In this document: positions 50,772-59,597 of the stretch, piece by piece
How positions within the stretch are numbered: the stretch's first letter is position 1
How the letters are laid out: each line of letters starts with the position of its first letter
Source: Novosphingobium kaempferiae
Lineage (GTDB): Bacteria > Pseudomonadota > Alphaproteobacteria > Sphingomonadales > Sphingomonadaceae
DNA: 64,000 nucleotides
Reading direction: 5' to 3'
Assembly (NCBI RefSeq): GCF_021227995.1
Contig: NZ_CP089301.1
Span: forward strand, 5,394,001-5,458,000
Notes under the pieces: model-generated
The model's input: the letters and a program-made list of their open reading frames with translations, nothing else
Database searches by the model: none
What the model was told of the DNA's origin: nothing
Made by a program: the position numbers and the translations under genes

Positions 50772-51728
50772 ATGGATGATGACCTCGCCTCCGATCGCTT
50801 CCGCGACCTCCCAGAACGTGAGCAACGGCTGGCTGCCTTGAGGCGCGACGGGATCGAGCCGATCGATCGACAGGGGAGGCCTCGCGTGGTGCTTGGGGAC
50901 GGCCCCGAATCGCGCCTGGCGCTTAGCACTGCGCATGTTCGCCACGTGCGCCAGCAGCCTATCTCAGACCATCTGACGCTGGCCGAATGGAAGCGCATGT
51001 ATCTTGCCGTGGCGACCGCCAACTATCGCGGCTGGATGCTCAACACCTTTGTCACGGTCTCTTGGGAATTGAGCGGCGTCCAGCACCCGCCATATATCAA
51101 ATCGCTGCATGATCGCTTCACTGACCTGATGCGGCGATGGTGCCGCGACGTGACAACAGCCCTGCAGAAGTCCCCCGACACCCGGCTGTCACAGCAGGAG
51201 GTTCCATTCGCTGGGATATGGGTCCGGGAGGTAGGCGAGCGCATGGGGCTGCACACTCACTTGCTCGTGCATGTGCCGCCGCCGCTGTTCCAACGGTTCC
51301 GGCGCGGGGCACGCCGCGCGGCCCACACTCTCACCGAAACGCCGATGCCGGATCCTCGTAAGGGCCCCACGGGGAAGCATCTCGTGCGCATCCAGCCGCT
51401 CGGTGATGTTGCCGATCAATGGCGGGTGTTCCGGTACATGATGAAGGGGTTAGATCGTGAGGTGCTGCCACCCACCATGCATCCTGACTTTCGCCAGTTT
51501 CTCACCGGCGAGTTCCCATTGCTGAAGTCGGTGCCGCAAGGGCGCATCGAAGGGGCAAGGTGCGGCGCATCCCGGTCTATCGGGCCAGCAGCAAGGGACG
51601 AGCTTCGGCGGACCATCGGATTGCCGCCGCTGTGGCCCGAGGACTTCGACCCACAAGGCCTGCACTATGGAGCAAATTACCTGAATCAGGGCGAGTTGGC
51701 GCGAAGTCTGAGGCAAATTACGATCTGA
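50772..51728 (+). CDS. HUH/Rep-like replication initiator candidate
   Basis: 318 aa. Three spaced motifs resemble HUH endonucleases: NTFVTVSWE (motif 1), GLHTHLLVHVP (HxH metal motif) and VFRYMMKGLDREV (Tyr and Lys of motif 3). HUH proteins nick one DNA strand to start rolling-circle replication or transfer. The HxH here has Thr between the histidines, so the match is imperfect. The C-terminal 60 residues (LPPLWPEDFDPQGLHYG) are typical of a uniform family I recall in alphaproteobacterial mobile elements. A long upstream frame extension is rejected. Confidence 0.6.
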   Translation: MDDDLASDRFRDLPEREQRLAALRRDGIEPIDRQGRPRVVLGDGPESRLALSTAHVRHVRQQPISDHLTLAEWKRMYLAVATANYRGWMLNTFVTVSWELSGVQHPPYIKSLHDRFTDLMRRWCRDVTTALQKSPDTRLSQQEVPFAGIWVREVGERMGLHTHLLVHVPPPLFQRFRRGARRAAHTLTETPMPDPRKGPTGKHLVRIQPLGDVADQWRVFRYMMKGLDREVLPPTMHPDFRQFLTGEFPLLKSVPQGRIEGARCGASRSIGPAARDELRRTIGLPPLWPEDFDPQGLHYGANYLNQGELARSLRQITI

Positions 51729-51867
51729 CCTCCGCCAACCGGCTCCCTGCCATTTCCGGAAGAAAATCACATAACCGGAGATTTTCGTATAAAAACCGGA
51801 TACTCTATGACCCTATCCCATTGGAAGTCCATCCAATCTCATCCGACTGTCGCGTCATACTCCACCA

Positions 51868-52368
51868 TTACCAAACCTCCCCTCTCCCCTCCATGATCTG
51901 GGCGCGCCGAGCATCCGTCATCAGCAAGTCGCCAGGGACGTAGGCGGGGTCTGCTGCCACAAAGGTACTGAATCCGGCCTCGCGAACAATGTGCTCCAGC
52001 GCGCGACGCTCGACCCACCATTCGCCTGCAACGAAAGCCCCATCGAGTAGCCCGCATTCGATCCATGCACGCACGGAGGCACCGTAGGGTCTGGGCAACC
52101 AGCTCAGCCGCAGGTCGAATGGTAGCGGGGGCCAGCAGCCCTCCGGATCAATACTGATGTCGGCAGGCGGTGCCGGAAGCTCGAATTGATTATCTAGAAA
52201 ATCCAATGGTTCTCTCCCCGGAAAGGCAAAGATTTCTGAAACCTGCAAGACAGGTAGACGATGGATGGAGGTAGAAGTGGCGATTGCATCGCATCGGCGA
52301 AGCGTGGGGAGAGCCTGATCGCGAAGGTAAACCATGCGCAAGGCGCTGGATACGTCATCGGACGGCAA
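51868..52368 (-). CDS. Hypothetical protein, third gene of AlpA-like operon
   Basis: About 166 aa from TTG 52368; ATG 52335 is an alternative. The middle has LPVLQVSEIFAFPGREPLDF, and the C-terminal half has AFVAGEWWVERRALEHIV and PAYVPGDLLMTDARRAQIM. No family was recognised. Twelve bases separate it from the preceding gene, so it belongs to the leftward operon headed by the excisionase-like gene. Confidence 0.55.
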   Translation of the reverse strand: MPSDDVSSALRMVYLRDQALPTLRRCDAIATSTSIHRLPVLQVSEIFAFPGREPLDFLDNQFELPAPPADISIDPEGCWPPLPFDLRLSWLPRPYGASVRAWIECGLLDGAFVAGEWWVERRALEHIVREAGFSTFVAADPAYVPGDLLMTDARRAQIMEGRGEVW

Positions 52369-52380
52369 CTCCCCCAGCGT

Positions 52381-52656
52381 TCAGAGCGGGAAAGCGATGA
52401 TGGTGCCGCTTACCCAGATGCCGGATTCACGCCCCCAGCGCTCGACTGCTTCGCGAAATAGGCGAAGGCCGGATTTGCGCTTGAGGTCGTCGTCCCGGTT
52501 CCAAGTCCCGGCGTCGGGCCAGACGTTGAAGGGACCGACCTTGAGTTGCAGGCTTGAGGTGCGTCGCACATTGAGGCCATGGTCGGTGCACCAGGCGGCC
52601 AGGGTCTTCATCTGCGGGCTGGCATCGTCGAGAGGGAGCGAGCGGCGCTTGGGCAT
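52381..52656 (-). CDS. Small hypothetical protein, second gene of AlpA-like operon
   Basis: 91 aa. It starts basic (MPKRRSLPLDD), followed by LAAWCTDHGLNVRRTSSLQL, KVGPFNVWPDAGTWNRDDD and a helix LRLFREAVERWG. The combination of a helix, two strands ending in a Gly turn and a final helix suggests a small alpha/beta nucleic-acid-binding protein, but no family was assigned. ATGA overlap with the preceding gene. Confidence 0.6.
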   Translation of the reverse strand: MPKRRSLPLDDASPQMKTLAAWCTDHGLNVRRTSSLQLKVGPFNVWPDAGTWNRDDDLKRKSGLRLFREAVERWGRESGIWVSGTIIAFPL

Positions 52657-52847
52657 CAACGCTCTCCCAAGGAAGGGTGAGACGCTAGCCAGCGTTCGGC
52701 TCCTTCCATCGGTATGAGGGTACGGCCACCAACCTTTTTGGCGGGCAGGGCTCCTTTGCCTATCTCCTCGTAGATCTTGGTGCGTCCGATGCGCGCCCAT
52801 TGCCGAAATTCGTTGATCGTCAGCATGGCAGGCTTGATTGGCGACAT
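52656..52847 (-). CDS. AlpA/excisionase-like helix-turn-helix protein
   Basis: 63 aa. MLTINEFRQWARIGRTKIYE followed by EIGKGALPAKKVGGRTLIPM and EGAERWLASHP is the winged-helix pattern of the excisionase/AlpA family, in which the second half forms the wing. GGAGG lies ahead of ATG 52847. Such proteins control integrase expression or excision. The integrase it might serve is not in the window. Confidence 0.85.
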   Translation of the reverse strand: MSPIKPAMLTINEFRQWARIGRTKIYEEIGKGALPAKKVGGRTLIPMEGAERWLASHPSLGER

Positions 52848-53122
52848 TGCGGTTCCTCCGTCGTTGAGGTCGCATATCGAAGTCTGCCAGTAGTAAGATC
52901 AGGCGGTACCGCCCCCACTTCCCGGAGCGTTGCAGGTGTCGCGGAAATCGCGAATGCGGGGCGCGGGTGGCGAGGCGGTTTTGTATCCTTTTCTTATACA
53001 AATGCTTTGCCGCGCAGTGCCAGCGATGCTAGACAGTTTCGGCCGGAGTTGATCTTCAACTCGACCGTTTCAGCGGCCGGTCAAAGGCAACAGACAACGC
53101 TCTCATCGCAACCTGCGCGAGA
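52848..53122. promoter_or_regulatory. Divergent regulatory gap between AlpA-like and RHH genes
   Basis: A 275-base gap with no gene. It holds a perfect 12-bp palindrome GGCGGTACCGCC (52902-52913) and an inverted repeat TTTGTAT...ATACAAA (52980-53002), both plausible binding sites for the AlpA-like or ribbon-helix-helix proteins encoded on either side. Confidence 0.55.
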
Positions 53123-53905
53123 TTGTCTGTGGCCGATCCAAACTTCTCTCATAGCGTCATGCATCTGCGGCTCCCGGCCGCCTTGAGCGATAGCGTCTCT
53201 GATGGCGCGGCATCGCTGGGCATGTCGCGGCCCGAATATGTTCGCCACGCTCTCCGTGCGGCGACTGAAGGCGCCGCATCTGTTCGCTCAGTGCCTTACA
53301 GTCCTGATCCGATCTTCATGGCGATGCTCTTTGGGCCGGACTACAAGGCACCGCCTCAAGACATATCCATCCCGGCTAAGTTGCATGACCGTCTGATCGG
53401 GGCTGCTAAGCGCCGTGGACTGCCATTTGCCACATTTCTGCATCAGGGTTTGTCGGCGCTCGCCAATGAGCCTGCGGAGATCCGGGACGATCACGCGGAT
53501 GACGATCTGCTGGCCTTTGTGGTTGCGGGTAATGTGGGCGCCATCCTTGAACTCGCGCAGCGCACCTATGACGCGCCTTTGTCCGAGGGTGTCAGCCGGG
53601 CTGAGCAACTGGCGGTGGTCCTTTTGCTGGTCCAGCTTGCCGCGATCCACCCCAACGCCACGCCGACGCAGCGCCTTCTGAGCATTCGAAGGCTAGGCGC
53701 AGCGCAGTATTTCAAGGCCTTGGATGCCGAGGAGAGAGGCGCGAACGCTTACGCTCACGAGATGGCGGCGAACGGCATGGCTAATCTCGACCGCGCTGCC
53801 GACCAGGGCGACGAAGAAAGTGCCGAACTAATTTCCATCCTTGCGTCCGACGGGCCGTCATCGGTGCCCCAGCGTGCTCGCCAAATCCGCCAGAAGAAGG
53901 ATTGA
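53123..53905 (+). CDS. Ribbon-helix-helix protein with helical C-terminal domain
   Basis: Up to 260 aa; TTG 53123, GTG 53129 and ATG 53159 are possible starts. SHSVMHLRLPAALSDSVSDG, then AASLGMSRPEYVRHALRAA, is a ribbon-helix-helix DNA-binding domain. A second similar segment follows (DISIPAKLHDRLIGAAKRRG, LPFATFLHQGLSAL), so the protein may carry two RHH units in tandem. The C-terminal helices (about 130-250) are of unknown fold. It heads the rightward virion-type block. Confidence 0.65.
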   Translation: MSVADPNFSHSVMHLRLPAALSDSVSDGAASLGMSRPEYVRHALRAATEGAASVRSVPYSPDPIFMAMLFGPDYKAPPQDISIPAKLHDRLIGAAKRRGLPFATFLHQGLSALANEPAEIRDDHADDDLLAFVVAGNVGAILELAQRTYDAPLSEGVSRAEQLAVVLLLVQLAAIHPNATPTQRLLSIRRLGAAQYFKALDAEERGANAYAHEMAANGMANLDRAADQGDEESAELISILASDGPSSVPQRARQIRQKKD

Positions 53906-53911
53906 TCTGAC

Positions 53912-55048
53912 ATGGCCCCCAATCCCTACGGCATCGAACAGGTGAGCATCCCCGAACTTATTGGCATGCATCAGGGCCTCAAGCGCCAGCGCCTGTCCGA
54001 TCTGTACATGCAGCGCCAGATGGATCGGCAGGACCGCGCCGATCAGAAAGAGATGGAAATCGAGGACGCATATCGCGCGGCGATCAGGAAGCGTCCTCCA
54101 CCTTCTACCGGGATTGGAATCACGCAGGGTCTACGCAAGCTCTCCAGTTTGCCTGAGCTTGCTGGAACGGGTGGCGCGATCCCGGCTCCTGTGCAGGACA
54201 CTGCCGGTCCGGCGGCGTCGGTGGAGTCTGCTTCTCTCGCTTCGGCACCTCAGGGCGCCTTACCGATTGAAGCACCGCGTCCGGCGATGCCCGACGTTCC
54301 CACCCCGCCGTCCTACCTCCTTCCCGACGCGGAACACTCGGATGATGGTATCGACTTCTCGCCAGGCTTGTCCTTAAACCGCGAGGGCCTCGACAAGTTG
54401 GCCGATCTGGATCCCAAGGGGGCCTACACCCTTCTGCAGATGGATGATGAAGCGCGTGCCAGAGCATTTTCCCGAGTTTCTGAACACGTTCGCTTCGTAG
54501 GACAGATTGTCGGCGCGGTTCGGAGCGCGCCCGAGGCGCAGCGGCCTGCGCTCTATCAGCAAATTCGCGACGATCTTGCCTCCAGGGGCATTCAGGGATT
54601 GCCGGAACGGTGGAGTGAGGAGGAAGCTGAAACTCAGCAGCGCATGGCTTTGACGGCTATGCAGGCGTTTCAGGATGGCAGGGCAGAACGACGGCTCGAA
54701 CAGGACGTTGCCGATGACGAAGCTGACAACGAGCGAGCGGACCGCAACACGGCCAGCCTCATTTCCGGCCGTGATGCCCGTCGGGGCCTGATTGCTCGCG
54801 GCCAGAATCTGACTGATGCACGCGGACGTCGCGGGCAGGATATTGCATCGACTGATCGTCGCCGAGGGCAGGACATCACTGACGCTCGACTTCGAGATAC
54901 GGGCAGCAAGCACGGAAGCCGAAGTGCTCCGGCGGTGCCGTCGCGCCCCACTGGCACAGGCGGGCAGAAATTCAGCCGTACTGCCACTGACCCCAGCACC
55001 GGCAAACAGGTCGGTTGGGACGGTTCTCGCTGGGTGCCGATCAACTGA
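53912..55048 (+). CDS. Phage structural-type protein with RGQD repeats
   Basis: 378 aa. N-terminal charged coiled coil (about residues 15-55), a Pro/Ala-rich linker (about 85-145), a helical domain (about 150-260), then a repeat array (about 285-325): RGQNLTDARGR, RGQDIASTDRR, RGQDITDARLR. Arrays of this type occur in phage structural or ejection proteins next to a very large virion protein, as here. The C terminus TDPSTGKQVGWDGSRWVPIN is also a phage theme. Its stop overlaps the next start (TGATG). Confidence 0.7.
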   Translation: MAPNPYGIEQVSIPELIGMHQGLKRQRLSDLYMQRQMDRQDRADQKEMEIEDAYRAAIRKRPPPSTGIGITQGLRKLSSLPELAGTGGAIPAPVQDTAGPAASVESASLASAPQGALPIEAPRPAMPDVPTPPSYLLPDAEHSDDGIDFSPGLSLNREGLDKLADLDPKGAYTLLQMDDEARARAFSRVSEHVRFVGQIVGAVRSAPEAQRPALYQQIRDDLASRGIQGLPERWSEEEAETQQRMALTAMQAFQDGRAERRLEQDVADDEADNERADRNTASLISGRDARRGLIARGQNLTDARGRRGQDIASTDRRRGQDITDARLRDTGSKHGSRSAPAVPSRPTGTGGQKFSRTATDPSTGKQVGWDGSRWVPIN

Positions 55049-58000
55049 TGGCCAGCAATCCGCTTCCTCCTCCGGGCTTTGATCTGGATGATGCTCCGGC
55101 TCCGCCGCCGGGGTTTCAATTCGATTCTCCGGCTTCCAAGCCCTCTGCCGCGCCGTCGCTATCCGGCGACATCATCGTGCGTTCGGTGGATGGCGACACG
55201 GCAAAGCTCTCCTCCGGGCAGAACCTGAGGCTGTGGGGCGTCGATGCGCCCGAACTGTCGCAGCAGGGCTGGGATCGATCGGGGCGCGCCGTCCCGATCG
55301 GGCAACAGTCACGTGACGCCTTCGGTGGCTTGCTCACCGAAGGGCCGCACACGATCGGTTCCCCTGTCGGCATGTCCTTTCGCCGTCCTGTCGCGCCTAT
55401 CGACATCGGCGGGAAGGATGCCGGGCTCACGCTGGCGAAGAATGGCAACGCGCTTGCCGCTCCCGATTACCTTGCCGCAGATCCCCAGCGCCGGTTCGAG
55501 TACATGCAGGCCGAACGCTTGGCGCGCCTCAACGGCCTCGGCATCCACGACACGAAATTCCAGTCCCCCGCCGACTATCGCAAGGAGCCTCTTCCTGCGC
55601 CATCCCGCGAAACCGTAGCGCAGTGGTGGGATACGCCGACGCCGATGGCCGGGATGCGCCCCGAGGTCGAGCAGGCTTTCCTTGGCATGGTCAACGACCC
55701 CAAGGTTTCGGTCGAGCAGGTCGTGCGTTTCTCCAAGGAGAATGGCTTCATCACCGATCCCGCCGATGTGAAACGCGCACGTGAGCAGATCGAGAAGACC
55801 GGGCTCGCCGCGACCGTCGGCTACCAGAATTACGTCCGCCCATTGACCGATCAGGGCGACGGCGCGCTCGGTGCATTCGTTCGGGGCGGCGGCAGCGGCA
55901 TTCTTGCCAGCGGCCTCGATGAGGCTGGTGCCGTCGTGGACACGCTTGGCGGCACTGATGGTCGAGAGAGCATCTGGAACAGCGACCGCCGGTTTGCCGA
56001 CATCTGGTCCAACAACCAGCAGCAGAACGCCTCGATCCTAGGCTTCGACGAATACGAACATCCCTATGCCACCACTGCTGGCGAGATCGCAGGCGGCTTG
56101 GCTGTCCCGTTTGGTGCTGAGGCGAAGACCGCTGCCGAACTGGCGCGCGTTGGCGCGATCTATGGTGGCGCCACTGGCTTTCTGGGCACCGAAGGTTCTG
56201 CGAGTGAACGTGCGCTTGGCGCTGCGGTGGGTGCTCCTGCCGGTGCTGTCCTTGGCGTGGCCGGTGGGAAACTGCTGGAGTATGCCGCTCCCCGCGTCGG
56301 TAGGCTCGCACGCCGCGTGCTCGGACGCGCATCCGATGACATGCCCGCCGCAGGAGGTGCCGTGGATGACTTGGTGGCCGGCGTCGAACAGGATGTCGCG
56401 CCGCCTCCGCCCGGATTCAAACTAGATGACGCGCCGATTCCCATGGCTGCGGAGCCAACGCCGTCGATCTCGCAGGAGGTGCGTCAGCTTGACTACCTTG
56501 CGATGGATCGGCCGCAGCCGATGGGCCAGCCTCTCACCGAGGCCCAGGTGCAGGCTCGCGCCAGCGACATACAGCCGCGCGATGTGCTGCCGACTGCCGC
56601 GAGCGAGGAATGGCCCACTGCTCCCGACTTTGCGGGCAACATCAACCTCGGCAAGCTGGATACCCCGCAGGACATCTCCCGCGCGCTGAAAACCGTTGAC
56701 CGCGAGATCGGCTTTGATGCCGCCAAGCGCGGCCGGGTGACTCAGGAAGAGACGGCGCGGCTCGCCGCTGATCTCAACATGACGCCCGAAACGCTGATGG
56801 CTCGTCGCAAGGGGCAGGCGTTCAACGCCGAGGAAGCCTTGGCCGCCCGTCAGATACTCGCCAAGTCGGGCAATGAATTGGTGAACGCCGCGAAGCGCAT
56901 CCAGGGCATGGACAGCCCCGGCGATGAACTGCTGGCCGAGTTTCGCCAGAAGCTCGTGCGGCACGTCGCCATCCAGGAGCAGGTCGCAGGCGCAACGGCG
57001 GAAGCCGGGCGGGCGCTGGCGCAGTTCCGCATGATGGCCGACAGCCGAGCCGTGCGCGGCAACGTGCTTTCCGCGATGGTGCGTGGCGGTGGTGGCAAGG
57101 ACACGCTTCAGGACGTGGCGAACGTCATTCTCGATGCGCAGGAACTGGAGCCGGGCAAGTTCAACGCGCTCATCGACAAGGCGCTCAAGCCGACGTGGAA
57201 GAACAAGCTGACCGAGCTGTACGTCAACTTCCTGCTGTCCTTCCCCCAGACGCACGCGGTCAACATCACTTCCAACACGTTGACGGCGCTCGCGCAGGTG
57301 CCGGAACATGCGGCGGCAGCGGCTATCGGCAAGGCCCGTCAGGTACTCCCCCGCGCCAACTTGGACCGCATCACCGGCACTGAGGTCGGACAGCGCATGT
57401 TCGGCCTGGTACAGGGCGCAAAGGAAGGCGCAAGGCTGTTCTCGCAGGCCTTGCGTACCGGCGAGCCTGCCGACTTCATCAGCAAGGTCGAGGGACAGGA
57501 GTACAAGGCCATCCCCGGTATCGCGGGTGAGATTGTCCGGACGCCGACCCGCCTGCTGACGGCGGAGGACGAGTTCTTCAAGGGCATCGCCCGCCGAATG
57601 GAACTCAACGGCATCGCGGCTCGGATGGCTCACAAGGAGGGGTTGCGGGGTGCCGATGCCGCCAACCGCATCGCCGATCTGGTAGCGAACCCCACGAACG
57701 GGATGCTGCATGCTGCAGAGGATTACGGGCGCTACGTCACGTTTCAGTCGAAGCTTGGGCCATTTGCCCAGGGCGTCTCGAACATGGCGAACAGCAGCAT
57801 CGTCACGAAGTTTTTCCTGCCGTTCATCCGCACACCCACGAATCTGCTCAAGTTCGCGACGGAGCGCTCCCCGGCCGCCCCGCTGCTGGCTGAATGGCGC
57901 AAGGACTACGTGGCTGGCGGTGCGCGCCGCGACCTCGCAATGGCAAAGATGCTGGTAGGGACCGGGTTTGGTGCGGCAATGTATGAAGCGGCTCGCAGCG

Positions 58001-58869
58001 GCATGATTACCGGCGCCGCCCCGTCGGACCCCAAGAAGACCCGGCTACTCTATGCCGATGGCTGGAAACCCTACAGCGTCAAGGTCGGCGATACCTACTA
58101 CAGCTATGCCCGCCTCGATCCCTTCTCGTCCACGATCGGCGTGGCGGCCGATATGGCGACCCTGCCCGAAGGCATGAGCGATCGGCAGAAGGAGGACAAG
58201 GCTACGCTGCTTGTTGCGTCGATCCTCGGGAACCTCGCCAACAAGACCTGGCTCTCCGGCGCGACTGGCTTCGTGGAAGCCCTGAGCGACCCCGAGCGCA
58301 ATGCCGACAACATGATGCAGCGCCTTGTCGGCTCGCTGCTGGTGCCCAACATCGTCGCAGGCACCGCGCGCACGCTCGATCCGACCCAGCGTGAAGTCGA
58401 GACGATGGGCGAGGCCCTGAAGGCCCGCATCCCCGGCATGCGTGAAACCCTGCTCCCCCGGCGCGACATCTGGGGCAAGGAGATCAGGAGCGAAGGCGGT
58501 ATTGGCCCGGACTTCCTTTCGCCCTCGGCAGTCAGCACCGCGCTCAATGATCCGGTCAACAAGGCGCTGCTCCAGCTCAGCTATGCGCCGGGCTATCCGT
58601 CGAAGAGGATCGGCGACCGTGAACTGACGCCGCAGGAGTACGATCGCTACGTGGCGATGGCCGGTCAGTCCTCGCACCAGGCGATGACCGCGCTCGTATC
58701 GACGCCGCAGTGGGGCGAGATGGACCACGAAGCCAAGGAGGATGCAGCCGCGAAGGTCGTGAAGCAGGCTCGCCAAGCTGCCCGAGCAGAACTGTTCCGC
58801 GGTTTTCCTCCTTCAGGTGTGAGGGCCGATCCGCCGCCGCCCGGTTTCAGTCTGGATGCTCGCCGATGA
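55048..58869 (+). CDS. 1273-aa phage virion-type protein with N-terminal SNase-like domain
   Basis: The N-terminal domain (about residues 35-170) has GDIIVRSVDGDTAKLSSGQN, LRLWGVDAPELS and RLNGLG, matching the staphylococcal nuclease fold (DGDT, RLxGxDAPE). A hydrophobic Gly/Ala-rich segment (about 370-425) may enter membranes. The long helical remainder, with LSFPQTHAVNITSNTLTALA, TAEDEFFKGIARRMEL and FFLPFIRTPTNLLKFA, resembles large virion proteins thought to be ejected with DNA. A PPPGF-x-LD motif appears at both ends and near residue 451. The nuclease role is inferred. Confidence 0.75.
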   Translation: MASNPLPPPGFDLDDAPAPPPGFQFDSPASKPSAAPSLSGDIIVRSVDGDTAKLSSGQNLRLWGVDAPELSQQGWDRSGRAVPIGQQSRDAFGGLLTEGPHTIGSPVGMSFRRPVAPIDIGGKDAGLTLAKNGNALAAPDYLAADPQRRFEYMQAERLARLNGLGIHDTKFQSPADYRKEPLPAPSRETVAQWWDTPTPMAGMRPEVEQAFLGMVNDPKVSVEQVVRFSKENGFITDPADVKRAREQIEKTGLAATVGYQNYVRPLTDQGDGALGAFVRGGGSGILASGLDEAGAVVDTLGGTDGRESIWNSDRRFADIWSNNQQQNASILGFDEYEHPYATTAGEIAGGLAVPFGAEAKTAAELARVGAIYGGATGFLGTEGSASERALGAAVGAPAGAVLGVAGGKLLEYAAPRVGRLARRVLGRASDDMPAAGGAVDDLVAGVEQDVAPPPPGFKLDDAPIPMAAEPTPSISQEVRQLDYLAMDRPQPMGQPLTEAQVQARASDIQPRDVLPTAASEEWPTAPDFAGNINLGKLDTPQDISRALKTVDREIGFDAAKRGRVTQEETARLAADLNMTPETLMARRKGQAFNAEEALAARQILAKSGNELVNAAKRIQGMDSPGDELLAEFRQKLVRHVAIQEQVAGATAEAGRALAQFRMMADSRAVRGNVLSAMVRGGGGKDTLQDVANVILDAQELEPGKFNALIDKALKPTWKNKLTELYVNFLLSFPQTHAVNITSNTLTALAQVPEHAAAAAIGKARQVLPRANLDRITGTEVGQRMFGLVQGAKEGARLFSQALRTGEPADFISKVEGQEYKAIPGIAGEIVRTPTRLLTAEDEFFKGIARRMELNGIAARMAHKEGLRGADAANRIADLVANPTNGMLHAAEDYGRYVTFQSKLGPFAQGVSNMANSSIVTKFFLPFIRTPTNLLKFATERSPAAPLLAEWRKDYVAGGARRDLAMAKMLVGTGFGAAMYEAARSGMITGAAPSDPKKTRLLYADGWKPYSVKVGDTYYSYARLDPFSSTIGVAADMATLPEGMSDRQKEDKATLLVASILGNLANKTWLSGATGFVEALSDPERNADNMMQRLVGSLLVPNIVAGTARTLDPTQREVETMGEALKARIPGMRETLLPRRDIWGKEIRSEGGIGPDFLSPSAVSTALNDPVNKALLQLSYAPGYPSKRIGDRELTPQEYDRYVAMAGQSSHQAMTALVSTPQWGEMDHEAKEDAAAKVVKQARQAARAELFRGFPPSGVRADPPPPGFSLDARR

Positions 58870-59351
58870 GTGACATGGGGGAAGATCATCCCAATGAGTC
58901 CGAACATGGAAATGCAGGCGAAAAGCAGGAGGCGCGCCATGCAGACGGCAGGTTCGCACCTGGCACCTCGGGCAATCCAGCTGGCAAGAAACCTGGGACA
59001 CGGCACCGTGCCACTCGTGCCATAGAAGAAATGCTGGCGGGTGAGCACGACAAGCTGACCAGAAAGGCGATCGACATGGCCCTTGCCGGTGACACCACCG
59101 CGATGCGCCTGTGTCTCGATCGCATTGCGCCCCCTCGCAAGGACGCCCCGATCACGTTCGACCTCCCGCCCATCAAGACGGCGGCGGATACCGTCTCGGC
59201 GTCCTGTGCGCTGTTGCAGGCGGTTTCGGAGGGCGAGGTGACACCGGACGAGGCCGGGCGCGTCATGGCGCTTCTCACCGCCCATAAGTCGCTGGTGGAG
59301 GTCGGTGATCTGGAAGCACGCATCGCAGCACTGGAGGAGAAGCAGGCATGA
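58866..59351 (+). CDS. DUF5681 domain protein
   Basis: 161 aa. ARHADGRFAPGTSGNPAGKK with PGTRHRATRAIEEMLAG is the DUF5681 domain, common in prophages and plasmids, often near terminase genes. It is followed by helices and a C-terminal coiled coil (GDLEARIAALEEKQA). The ATG overlaps the giant protein's stop (ATGA) and the stop overlaps the next start, so it is part of the rightward operon. Role unknown; a DNA-packaging accessory is one option. Confidence 0.82.
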   Translation: MSDMGEDHPNESEHGNAGEKQEARHADGRFAPGTSGNPAGKKPGTRHRATRAIEEMLAGEHDKLTRKAIDMALAGDTTAMRLCLDRIAPPRKDAPITFDLPPIKTAADTVSASCALLQAVSEGEVTPDEAGRVMALLTAHKSLVEVGDLEARIAALEEKQA

Positions 59352-59536
59352 ACCTCGAACGTCGGATCTCCAAACTGGAGACATCCCTATCATCGTCCGG
59401 TGTGGTCACGGTGTTGGTCTACGCCGGGGAGACTTTGGACGAAGCCCGAGAGCGTCATCTGGCGGACGGCGGGGCTGATCCCATCACCGCAGCACTGTCG
59501 GTCTGGATCGATAAGCCTGGACGCCGATCCCATTGA
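59348..59536 (+). CDS. Small coiled-coil protein (KLE family 1)
   Basis: 62 aa, ATGA overlap with the previous gene. It starts with a heptad-like MNLERRISKLETSL, then strands VVTVLVYAGETLDEARERHL. The opening resembles the next small gene (HRRVEKLEAG), so the two may be diverged copies. Function unknown. Confidence 0.6.
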   Translation: MNLERRISKLETSLSSSGVVTVLVYAGETLDEARERHLADGGADPITAALSVWIDKPGRRSH

Positions 59537-59597
59537 AGAAACGGCTGTCTGGATCAGCCTCGAATTAATTTTGTCAGGCACCCCTTGGAGATTGAAA

